64,000 bases of DNA, taken from the NCBI RefSeq assembly GCF_003994465.1, contig NZ_RZNX01000002.1, positions 147,444 through 211,443 of the forward strand, written 5' to 3'. A program made the position numbers and the translations under genes. Every line of letters begins with the position of its first letter. The stretch's first letter is position 1. This document shows positions 1-7,079 of the stretch, one piece after another. Under the pieces are notes generated by a model. That model was not told the DNA's origin. It did not search any database and worked only from the letters and a program-made list of their open reading frames with translations. The stretch comes from Paenibacillus zeisoli. Its GTDB lineage: Bacteria; Bacillota; Bacilli; Paenibacillales; Paenibacillaceae.

Positions 1-2
1 CC

Positions 3-158
3 GATGTGTTCAAGGCGCTACCGAAGCTGCATCTTGCGGAGACGGTATATGACCGGCTGTACCGATATTTCCAGGATGAGCGGCTGAAACTGTCGTGGAC
101 GCAAAAAAGCCTCCCCCGATGGGTCTACCTCTGTCACAATGACAGCGATATAACCTAG
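3..158 (+). pseudogene. 3' end of an open frame cut by the window edge; possible truncated phytoene-desaturase-like gene
   Basis: An open frame enters from the left edge and stops at 156-158, giving 51 residues. Its first two thirds (LPKL, then TVYDRLYRYFQDERLKL) resemble the stretch in CrtI/CrtN carotenoid desaturases where a conserved VYD...RYF.DERL segment precedes an FSFQ...G.SP motif. Here the similarity ends after SWTQ and the frame runs into what looks like the 3' untranslated region of the convergent regulator. If the family guess is right, the gene has lost its 3' part. The resemblance is from memory and short, so the identity is weak; it could equally be the normal C-terminus of an unrelated protein. 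Confidence 0.3.
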
Positions 159-176
159 CATGAAGGCCTTAACAAT

Positions 177-1100
177 TTATTCAGAAGCTTTGCGCACCAG
201 CGACTCTAACCAAGTCTTCCATTCCTCGGTGGGCAGCTTAATGACCGACTCAGGATACTTGCAGCAGGAGGCCCGTTCATATGCCCTGCCCCCAAGCGTC
301 ATCGTGATATGGGGACAAGCTTCCTTTAAACGGCCAACCAGCTCGTCCGTTTCTTCAATTAGGGACGGATCAGTCAGGGACAGACAGACAAGTGAAATGT
401 CTTGGTTGCGAATAATCTGAACCAAATCCTCCTCAGGCGTATTCGCACCCAGATAGAGCACCTCCACGCCATGCTTGCGGAGGAACAGAGAAAACAGCAG
501 GAGGCCTACCTGATGGTGCTCACCGGGCGGGCAGAAGGACAATGCCTTGGGCATGAGATGATGGATTGGAAACAGGTGAAAAAATTGAAAAAACCGCTGG
601 GAAATTAACTGGGTCATATAGTGCTCCTGGGCTACGCTCGCCCGCCCCGTCTCCCACGCATCCCCCACCTTGATCAGCACAGGCACCAGCACGTGGTAGA
701 ACATGGCATCATAGCCGTATAGCGAGAAGCCGAAGTCGATCAGCGCATTCGCTCTCTCTCCCTGAAAGGCGTGAAGCGCCTGATAGATCTGCTCCTCCAT
801 CTTGGCGTAGGCGGTCTGATCGCCTACCTTGGGATGTTCCTGTAGCAGCACGGAAGCCTCATCCTGCTCTTTTTTGCGGCTTTTTAGCATTTTGACGGCC
901 TGTGAAATACTTGCCCCCTGCTCTTCAACCTGTGCTTTAAGCCATTTCAGATCTTCTATATTCTCTTCTGTATATAAGCGGTATCCGGCATCCGTGCGTT
1001 CGGGAGTTACGGCCTCGTAGCGGTTCTCCCATGCCCGAATCGTAACCGTTGGAATATTCAGCATCGCTGATACTTGTTTGATCGAGTACAACCCTTTCAC
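177..1100 (-). CDS. MerR-family regulator with cobalamin-binding domain, CarH/LitR type (candidate B12 photoreceptor)
   Basis: 307 aa. The N-terminus is a MerR winged helix (SIKQVSAMLNIPTVTIRAWE, then R-Y...R-T-D-A-G-Y-R-L-Y). Residues about 95-175 form the helical B12-binding cap and about 185-300 the Rossmann B12-binding domain. W149 followed by nine residues and E159-H160 gives the W-x9-EH motif known from the light-sensing CarH group. E194-x-H196-x-x-G199 is the ExHxxG variant of the lower-ligand motif, with H196 the expected cobalt ligand. CarH proteins repress in the dark as adenosylcobalamin-bound tetramers and fall apart in light. The gene is divergent from a PLD-fold gene, and a TGTAC-N7-GTACA palindrome lies between them. 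Light response is inferred, not shown. Confidence 0.8.
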   Translation of the reverse strand: MKGLYSIKQVSAMLNIPTVTIRAWENRYEAVTPERTDAGYRLYTEENIEDLKWLKAQVEEQGASISQAVKMLKSRKKEQDEASVLLQEHPKVGDQTAYAKMEEQIYQALHAFQGERANALIDFGFSLYGYDAMFYHVLVPVLIKVGDAWETGRASVAQEHYMTQLISQRFFQFFHLFPIHHLMPKALSFCPPGEHHQVGLLLFSLFLRKHGVEVLYLGANTPEEDLVQIIRNQDISLVCLSLTDPSLIEETDELVGRLKEACPHITMTLGGRAYERASCCKYPESVIKLPTEEWKTWLESLVRKASE

Positions 1101-1156
1101 TCCACTCTGGTTCTTTTTCCGTGACGGTCCTTCTTCCTATTCAGCATACCAAACAT

Positions 1157-1173
1157 TGTACAAAAAAAGTACA
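1157..1173. promoter_or_regulatory. Palindrome TGTAC-N7-GTACA, candidate operator of the adjacent MerR/B12 regulator
   Basis: TGTAC at 1157-1161 and GTACA at 1169-1173 are separated by a run of seven A. The site lies 57 bp upstream of the divergent MerR/B12 regulator and about 140 bp upstream of the PLD-fold gene. CarH/LitR regulators are autorepressed from sites in their own promoter region, so this is the best operator candidate in the gap. Binding is inferred. Confidence 0.4.
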
Positions 1174-1313
1174 TTCATTATACACCCAGAGAGTGTCAGG
1201 ACAACATATTATTATTCCAGCCTCGGATAAGGCTAGCTTTCCAACTGTTGGATTGCTTCAACACTACTGTAATTACGTTAATAGGAAATAATAAGCAGGA
1301 GGAGGAAAGGACT

Positions 1314-2834
1314 ATGGCGTCTTTATTCAAGCAGCACACCACACCACCCCGCCGTTCAGGGAAAAGACGCGTACTCAAGGGTATCTTTATCGCTTTTTGT
1401 GTGCTCATCTTATGGCTTACCGCCGTGATGATCCACCAAACTCATAAGCCCCTTCCAGCAGGGACTTCTTATGAGAGCCCCCTTTACAGCGTCGACCATG
1501 TTGATTTCCTCTATGATCTGACTTACCCGGACGGAAAGGGTGGATTTCACCAAGAGCGGCATATCTTTGACCGGATGCTTCAGATGATTGGCGAGGCCCG
1601 CGAGTATGTGGTTCTCGATCTGTTCCTGTTCAATGATTATGTACATAAAGGTCAGAGCTATCCTGATGTCAGCGGGGAAATGACCCGCAGGCTGCTGGCC
1701 CAGAAGCAGAAGTACCCCAAGCTCCAAATCGTGTTTGTTACAGACGAGATCAACACCAACTATGATTCTGCCCCGAACCCCCTGCTCGAGCAGCTTAAGC
1801 AGGCTGGCGCTCAGGTCATTATCACTGACGTCAATCCCCTGAGGGACTCGACACCTGCCTATTCGGCTGTATGGCGAACGTTCTTTCAATGGTTCGGACA
1901 GTCGGGCACCGGCTGGATTCCGAATCTTATGGCTTCAAATGCGCCTGACATTACGGCACGTTCCTATCTGAAATTACTCAATGTAAAGGCCAATCACCGT
2001 AAAGTTCTTGCTACCGAGAACAGTGCGCTGATCTCCTCGGGCAACGTGCATAATGCCAGCGTCTTCCATTCGAATATCGCATTTGAGGTGCGCGGGCAGA
2101 TTACCCGGGATATTCTCGTAAGCGAACAAGCCGTAGCGGACTTCTCGGGCGGTGGAACCCTGCCGAAGTGGAGCGCCTCATCTTCTTCGGCCAGGGCTTC
2201 CTCCAAGCCGGCTGGTTCATCCGAAGCTGCGTCGGCCCCCCTGAAGGTTCGGTATCTGACCGAGGGCAAAATCTATAAGTATTTGCTCAATTCGATCAAG
2301 GATACAGCCAAAGGAGATACCTTATGGATGGGGATGTTCTACCTGGCGGATACTCAGGTCATGAAGGAGCTGGTCGAAGCCGGACATCGAGGTGTTCAAA
2401 TCCGGCTGATCCTTGATCCGAACCAGAATGCGTTCGGTCAGGAGAAGATTGGCCTTCCCAACCGCCCAGTAGCTGAAGAGCTGCTGGAGCGGTCTGGTCA
2501 GAATATGCAGATTCGGTGGTACAATACCACGAAAGAGCAGTACCATACGAAGCTGCTCTATATTGCCAAAGCCACAGGTCCCAGCATCATTATGGGCGGC
2601 TCAGCCAACTTCACGGCCCGCAATCTGGATGACCTCAACCTGGAGAATGATCTCTGGATAGCTGCGCCGAAGGGCAGCAGACTGACCCAAGACTTGGACC
2701 AGTACTTTGGCCGGATCTGGTACAACGAAGGGGCCGAGTTCAGCCTCGACTTCAGCGCGTATCATGAGCGGTCCGTCTGGTTCAAGGATGTGCTGTACCG
2801 GCTTCAAAAGATCTTGGGATTCACAACGTATTGA
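1314..2834 (+). CDS. Membrane-anchored phospholipase D-like protein
   Basis: 506 aa from the ATG at 1314, chosen because GGAGGAGGAAAGG sits just upstream; the frame is open further 5' but has no other site. One transmembrane segment (about residues 23-41) follows a basic N-terminus, so the catalytic part is probably outside the membrane. Two HxK motifs are visible: H228-R-K (followed by SSGN) and H411-T-K (followed by GGSANFT), the PLD-superfamily catalytic signatures. A Ser/Ala-rich linker at about 287-308 separates the two halves. The following gene on the opposite strand is cardiolipin synthase, and the two converge on a shared terminator. Substrate is unknown; hydrolysis or transfer of a phosphodiester is expected from the family. 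Confidence 0.75.
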   Translation: MASLFKQHTTPPRRSGKRRVLKGIFIAFCVLILWLTAVMIHQTHKPLPAGTSYESPLYSVDHVDFLYDLTYPDGKGGFHQERHIFDRMLQMIGEAREYVVLDLFLFNDYVHKGQSYPDVSGEMTRRLLAQKQKYPKLQIVFVTDEINTNYDSAPNPLLEQLKQAGAQVIITDVNPLRDSTPAYSAVWRTFFQWFGQSGTGWIPNLMASNAPDITARSYLKLLNVKANHRKVLATENSALISSGNVHNASVFHSNIAFEVRGQITRDILVSEQAVADFSGGGTLPKWSASSSSARASSKPAGSSEAASAPLKVRYLTEGKIYKYLLNSIKDTAKGDTLWMGMFYLADTQVMKELVEAGHRGVQIRLILDPNQNAFGQEKIGLPNRPVAEELLERSGQNMQIRWYNTTKEQYHTKLLYIAKATGPSIIMGGSANFTARNLDDLNLENDLWIAAPKGSRLTQDLDQYFGRIWYNEGAEFSLDFSAYHERSVWFKDVLYRLQKILGFTTY

Positions 2835-2964
2835 AGATGAGCGAGGCGGAGGTGCCTTCGTGTTCGTTCAAGTACTATTCTGATGCTGTTCAGGCGCCAC
2901 ACGAGTACTTTTCGGGCGGCCTTCGAGCGTCAAGCCGCAGTTCCCACTCTTATCACACACACAA

Positions 2965-2990
2965 AAGGCCGCCCCACCAGGGACGGCCTT
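2965..2990. terminator. Bidirectional intrinsic terminator between PLD-like gene and cls
   Basis: AAGGCCG (2965-2971) pairs with CGGCCTT (2984-2990) around a 12-nt loop. It lies between two convergent genes and has A-rich sequence before it, giving a U-tract for the minus-strand transcript. Confidence 0.6.
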
Positions 2991-3036
2991 CATTAGGTTA
3001 TGCAGTTCCGCGGCTGCCCACCGCCCATGCCCCTCC

Positions 3037-4545
3037 CTAAAGAAGCGGCGACATCAGCCGGGCGGCTGATTCCATTAAGCGTACAACGACGCGCTTCTTC
3101 ATGAAGGCTTTTCTCTCAATCAGATTCGTGGAATGAAGATCCCGCTCGAAGTCCTCGACGATCTTGCGCACACTATCGCTTTGGACCAGGAGTGCACTGA
3201 CCTCAAAGTTGAGATGGAAGCTCCGCATATCCATATTGGCCGTGCCGACCGAGGCCACTTCACCATCCGCAATGAGCAGCTTCGCATGCAGGAAGCCCTT
3301 CTCATACTCATAGATCTTCACGCCGGCTTCGAGCAGGGACGGGAAATAGGAATGGGAGGCCAGGTACGGCAGCCATTTGTCGGGCTTCGCCGGGAACAGG
3401 ATACGCACATCCAAACCCGAGATGGCGGCTACGCGCAGTGCGGTCAGCAGATCCTCATCCGGTATGAAATAAGGTGTGGCCAGCCATACCGATTCTTTGG
3501 CCGAGGTAATGATGGAGAAGAAAATATCCTTGAGAGAGCGGTTCGGATTATCGGGCCCGCTGGGTACGATTTGGACGGCGCCGCTGCAGCCCCGCTCCAT
3601 TTCTGGCGACAAATACTCCAGACCGAGGATTTTCTCACCGGTAACGTACTTCCAGTCCTGGAGGAAAATAATCTGCAGAGACCTTACCGCCTCTCCCTTC
3701 ACGAGCATATGGGTATCCCGCCAGAAGCCGTAGGTCTTACTGCGGCTTAAATACTCATCCCCGACATTCAGGCCGCCCATGAAGGCCGTGTTCCCGTCAA
3801 TGACCACGATTTTGCGGTGATTGCGGTAATTCACCCGGCTCGACAAGGCCAGAAAGCGGACCTGGCCATAGACGCCGATCTGGATCCCCGCCTCCCTCAT
3901 TTCATTCAGGAAGACCTTGGACAAGCCAATGCTGCCCACCGCATCGAACATAAAGCGGACCTCAACGCCCTCCCTCGCCTTCTCAATGAGCGTGCGCTGA
4001 ATTTCGCGGCCAATCTCATCCGCACGGTAGATATAATACTCCATGTGAATATGATGCTTCGCCATCTTGAGCTCCTTCAGCAGTGAGGAGAACGTCTCCT
4101 CCCCGTTGGTAAGTACGCGTGTACGAGTAGCCATGGAGAACGGGGTACGGGCGATTTTGTGAGACATCTTAAGCAGCTTCTGCTGTCCTGGTGTGAATGC
4201 AGACAGATCAAATGCCGCATGCAGGTTGTTGTTGTCAATCATCTCATAAGCTTTCTGGTCGTTCATCGCCTTCTTGTCGAACTTCCTCCGCTTGAAATAA
4301 TTCTGGCCAAGCAGGAAATACAGAACCAGGCCAACCACCGGCAGAAGAACTAGCAGCAGAATCCACGCCAGGGTGCTCGAAGGATTCCGGTTCTCCATAA
4401 AGATGGCCAACCCCACAGTAATTACAGTCAGCGTCTGAAAAATACTGACCAGCGTACCTCCGAATTTACCGAAGAATCCAAAACCTAAAAAATAAAAGGC
4501 AAATAAAATTGCCGCAATAAGTAATATTTGCAAGCCACGTCTCAT
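3037..4545 (-). CDS. cls: Cardiolipin synthase
   Basis: 502 aa, the usual length for bacterial cardiolipin synthases, which join two phosphatidylglycerol molecules into cardiolipin and glycerol at the inner membrane. Two hydrophobic segments fill residues about 5-80. Two HKD motifs are complete: H243-x-K245-x4-D250 followed by GGLN, and H420-x-K422-x4-D427 followed by GTANMD. AAAGGAG precedes the ATG at 4545 by seven bases. The gene is monocistronic and converges with another PLD-superfamily protein. No regulatory motif was recognised upstream. Confidence 0.92.
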   Translation of the reverse strand: MRRGLQILLIAAILFAFYFLGFGFFGKFGGTLVSIFQTLTVITVGLAIFMENRNPSSTLAWILLLVLLPVVGLVLYFLLGQNYFKRRKFDKKAMNDQKAYEMIDNNNLHAAFDLSAFTPGQQKLLKMSHKIARTPFSMATRTRVLTNGEETFSSLLKELKMAKHHIHMEYYIYRADEIGREIQRTLIEKAREGVEVRFMFDAVGSIGLSKVFLNEMREAGIQIGVYGQVRFLALSSRVNYRNHRKIVVIDGNTAFMGGLNVGDEYLSRSKTYGFWRDTHMLVKGEAVRSLQIIFLQDWKYVTGEKILGLEYLSPEMERGCSGAVQIVPSGPDNPNRSLKDIFFSIITSAKESVWLATPYFIPDEDLLTALRVAAISGLDVRILFPAKPDKWLPYLASHSYFPSLLEAGVKIYEYEKGFLHAKLLIADGEVASVGTANMDMRSFHLNFEVSALLVQSDSVRKIVEDFERDLHSTNLIERKAFMKKRVVVRLMESAARLMSPLL

Positions 4546-4708
4546 GCATGATCTCCTTTTCTACGCTGGTTCGCCTTTCCTGACACATTTCCATTCTACA
4601 TGAAGCACACTATTCTTCCTAACCATATTTCACCGATATATGTATATTGATGTAAGTTAGTAGAACCTCACATGCCTTGACAGTCATAAAGATATGTGAA
4701 AAAATCAA

Positions 4709-4724
4709 CCTACCGATCGTTAGG
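4709..4724. promoter_or_regulatory. Imperfect 16-bp palindrome, candidate TetR operator
   Basis: CCTACCGATCGTTAGG reads as CCTAACGATCGGTAGG on the other strand, so 14 of 16 positions are symmetric. It overlaps the ribosome binding region of the TetR gene that starts at 4741, which suggests autoregulation of the TetR-SMR operon. A TTGACA hexamer lies at 4677-4682, but a matching -10 is not clear. Confidence 0.45.
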
Positions 4725-4740
4725 AAGGTGGGTATACTCT

Positions 4741-5349
4741 ATGTCTGTTGGAAAAAGAAGGATTCAGGGGGCCGCCCTGGCCCTGTTCGCAAGAGACGGC
4801 TACGAAGGCGCCTCACTTCAGCATATCGCAGCTGCGGCCGGAATCAAGAAACCCTCCATCTATGCCCATTTCAAGGGCAAAGAGGATTTGTTCATGAGTG
4901 TGCTGAGCCACGTGTTCAAGGAGGAACGGCACCGGATTGTGCGTTTTTTCCTGAGCCGGCAAGGCGATCCGCTGGAGGAAAGACTGAAGGGTCTATTCGT
5001 GATGCTGCAGGAAGAATATGACCAGAATAAGGATTCGAAGTTCCTGCTGCGGATGCTCTTTTTCCCGCCGCATGCGATATACGATGAGGTCATTGGCATT
5101 ATATATCCGTTCCTGGATTCCCTGGAGAGTAAGCTGATCAAGCTCATGGAGTCAGAGTACCACAGAGGTACATTCACGGTTATGGATATCCGCCAGGCAG
5201 CTATTGCCTATATGACCTTGGCCGACGGGATCATGGTGGAACTGCTGTATTCACAGCCCGAAAGGTCCAAGAAACGCCTTCAGGCCGCGTGGCCCATCTA
5301 CTGGGCCGGTATTATCGGCGGAAGAGCCGGAATGGTGAATGATGAATGA
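4741..5349 (+). CDS. TetR-family regulator of the SMR exporter pair (YvdT-like)
   Basis: 202 aa from the ATG at 4741, behind GGAAGGTGGG. The first 50 residues hold the TetR helix-turn-helix (ALFARDGYEGASLQHIAAA, then IKKPSIYAHFKGKEDLF). The C-terminal ligand domain is typical in length. Its stop is 21 bp before the first of two SMR genes, so it is probably the first gene of a three-gene operon and represses it. The order TetR-SMR-SMR matches the B. subtilis yvdT-yvdS-yvdR arrangement as I remember it. A palindrome overlapping its ribosome binding site is the likely operator. The inducing compound is unknown. Confidence 0.8.
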   Translation: MSVGKRRIQGAALALFARDGYEGASLQHIAAAAGIKKPSIYAHFKGKEDLFMSVLSHVFKEERHRIVRFFLSRQGDPLEERLKGLFVMLQEEYDQNKDSKFLLRMLFFPPHAIYDEVIGIIYPFLDSLESKLIKLMESEYHRGTFTVMDIRQAAIAYMTLADGIMVELLYSQPERSKKRLQAAWPIYWAGIIGGRAGMVNDE

Positions 5350-5370
5350 TGATCAGAAGGAGACAAACCT

Positions 5371-5709
5371 ATGAACAGACACTGGCTGTACGTCCTTTTG
5401 GGCGGAATTATAGAAGTAGTATGGGTAAGCGGGCTTAAGCACGCGGACACTTGGTGGTATTGGTTAATTACGGCAGCGGCTATCGCGCTCAGCTTCTGGC
5501 TGATCATTGAAGCTTCCAGACGGCTCCCGGTAGGGACCGTGTATGCTGTTTTTACAGGTATCGGCACGGCAGGTACGGTCATTACGGAAATGGTTGTCTT
5601 CGGTGAGCCTTTCCGGTGGTCGAAGACTATGCTGATCGCGCTGCTTCTGGCTGGTGTCATCGGCCTGAAGCTGATGTCGGACAGCACGCAAGAGGAGGCG
5701 ACATCTTAA
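5371..5709 (+). CDS. Small multidrug resistance (SMR) family protein, subunit 1
   Basis: 112 aa with four hydrophobic segments. The essential membrane glutamate is E15 in GGIIEVVWVSGLK, in a context with a Trp three residues later, as in the Gdx/SugE branch. AGAAGGAG precedes the start. The stop overlaps the next SMR start by one base (taATG). Tandem SMR genes usually make heterodimers that exchange protons for small cations; B. subtilis YkkCD exports guanidinium. No guanidine riboswitch is evident here. The substrate is therefore open. Confidence 0.85.
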   Translation: MNRHWLYVLLGGIIEVVWVSGLKHADTWWYWLITAAAIALSFWLIIEASRRLPVGTVYAVFTGIGTAGTVITEMVVFGEPFRWSKTMLIALLLAGVIGLKLMSDSTQEEATS

Positions 5710-6023
5710 TGGCCTGGATTGCTCTAATTATAGCTGGCTGCTGTGAAGTATTTGGTGTGATCGGAATCAAGCAGGTTACCCTGCGGGGGAATCTATTCTC
5801 TTATTGTCTGCTCGGAATCGGGTTTCTGTGCAGCTTCTCCCTGCTCTCTTTTGCGATGATTACCCTGCCTATGGGAACAGCTTATGCGGTATGGACAGGA
5901 ATAGGCACTGTGGGGAGCGCCTTGGTGGGGATGTTCTTGTACAAGGAACCTAAGGAATGGAGAAGACTGGTCTGCATCGCTGTCATTCTGGGCGCATCTG
6001 TAGGCCTCAAGCTGATTCACTAG
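5709..6023 (+). CDS. Small multidrug resistance (SMR) family protein, subunit 2
   Basis: 104 aa, four predicted membrane helices. The catalytic glutamate is E13 or E14 in the first helix (GCCEVFGVIGIKQ), and the GTAYAVWTGIGTVG segment of the third helix is conserved. Its start overlaps the stop of the preceding SMR gene by one base, so the two are translationally coupled and probably form a heterodimer. AAGAGGAGG lies upstream inside the first gene. The start was chosen on this spacing; the frame is open further upstream but that portion is not SMR-like. Confidence 0.85.
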   Translation: MAWIALIIAGCCEVFGVIGIKQVTLRGNLFSYCLLGIGFLCSFSLLSFAMITLPMGTAYAVWTGIGTVGSALVGMFLYKEPKEWRRLVCIAVILGASVGLKLIH

Positions 6024-6030
6024 AACAAAT

Positions 6031-6080
6031 TTGTATCCTGGATTCAGAGTGTAATATAATGTAAATGACTAATTGGTCAT
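6031..6080 (+). promoter_or_regulatory. Promoter and TetR operator for the TetR-RND unit
   Basis: TTGTAT (6031-6036) and TATAAT (6055-6060) are spaced by 18 bp. The near-palindrome ATGACTAATTGGTCAT at 6065-6080 covers the expected start of transcription, the position of an autorepressor site. Its ATGAC-N6-GTCAT form recurs upstream of the MMPL transporter near 60656. Confidence 0.6.
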
Positions 6081-6116
6081 ATCAAGAACCCAATGGTCAG
6101 AAAGGAGTATAAGCAG

Positions 6117-7049
6117 TTGTCTGAGAAAGCAGCGGAGAAAAGAAAATACATCATTCGTACAGCCATGGAGCTGTTCTCGGCCAAGGGGTCTTCGGCAACC
6201 TCCATGCAGGAAATCGCCGAGCACTGCGGAATGTCCAAGGGGAGCTTATACCTGCATTTCAAATCGAAGGTGGAACTGGAGACCAGCATCTACAGCCACT
6301 GTTATCAAATGCTGCAGGAGCACCTGATTGAGGTCGAACAGGAGCCCGGTCTGTCCCCGAAGGAAAGCCTCCGGAAGCAGATTGAGGTCCTGCTCAGCCT
6401 GGTGCTGGAACTGCGGGAGTTTCTACTGATGCAGCTTCGGGACTGGGTAACCCATGGCAAGAAGAACATGGAGCCGCAGTGTGTCAAGGATAACAACCTC
6501 ATGCTGCTGAGCTGGGCACAGTCCAAGCTTGTGCGGGTCTACGGCACCGAGATTGCTCCTTATGCTGCCGATCTTACCTTGTTCCTCCATGGCTCGTTCG
6601 GTTCCTATATACGACTGCTATTTGATCCAAGAATCAGCATAAGTATTCAGCAGATGTCCGAGCACCTGATGTTCGCCTTGGATCAATTAAGCGAGGGATT
6701 CCTTCAGAAGCGCCCGCTCCCTCTTTTCTCATTAGAAATGCTGGAACAGTGGGCTCATGAAGGAATTACAGGAATGACCTCGGATCGGCACCCCCTTAAG
6801 ATCATCAAATCCATGAAGGATAAGGTGAAGAATATCAGTCTGCCAGATGACCAGAAGGAGGACGTGCTGGACTCCCTGCATATCCTGGAACAAGAGATTG
6901 TTGAACACCAGCCTCGCCGCGCGATCCTGCGAGGGATGCTCAGGAATTTGGAGAGCATTCCGGGGCTTGATGAGGAGTTCAAGGAATTGGAAGCCGTTAT
7001 GCTTCTACATACCCATTCAAGGCAAGGCCCGTCACACACGGGTGATTAG
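6117..7049 (+). CDS. TetR-family repressor of the RND efflux pump (YerO-like)
   Basis: 310 aa from the TTG at 6117, preferred because AAAGGAG at 6101-6107 lies nine bases upstream; an in-frame ATG at 6093 has no such site and follows the operator closely. The N-terminus is a TetR helix-turn-helix (ELFSAKGSSATSMQEIAEH, then MSKGSLYLHFKSKVELE). At over 300 residues it is longer than most TetR proteins (near 200), with extra helical C-terminal sequence. It ends 30 bp before the RND gene, like B. subtilis yerO before yerP/swrC, so repression of that pump is likely. What ligand it senses is unknown. Confidence 0.8.
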   Translation: MSEKAAEKRKYIIRTAMELFSAKGSSATSMQEIAEHCGMSKGSLYLHFKSKVELETSIYSHCYQMLQEHLIEVEQEPGLSPKESLRKQIEVLLSLVLELREFLLMQLRDWVTHGKKNMEPQCVKDNNLMLLSWAQSKLVRVYGTEIAPYAADLTLFLHGSFGSYIRLLFDPRISISIQQMSEHLMFALDQLSEGFLQKRPLPLFSLEMLEQWAHEGITGMTSDRHPLKIIKSMKDKVKNISLPDDQKEDVLDSLHILEQEIVEHQPRRAILRGMLRNLESIPGLDEEFKELEAVMLLHTHSRQGPSHTGD

Positions 7050-7079
7050 AGAGAAACGGAGAGGAGCAGTTACCTACGT

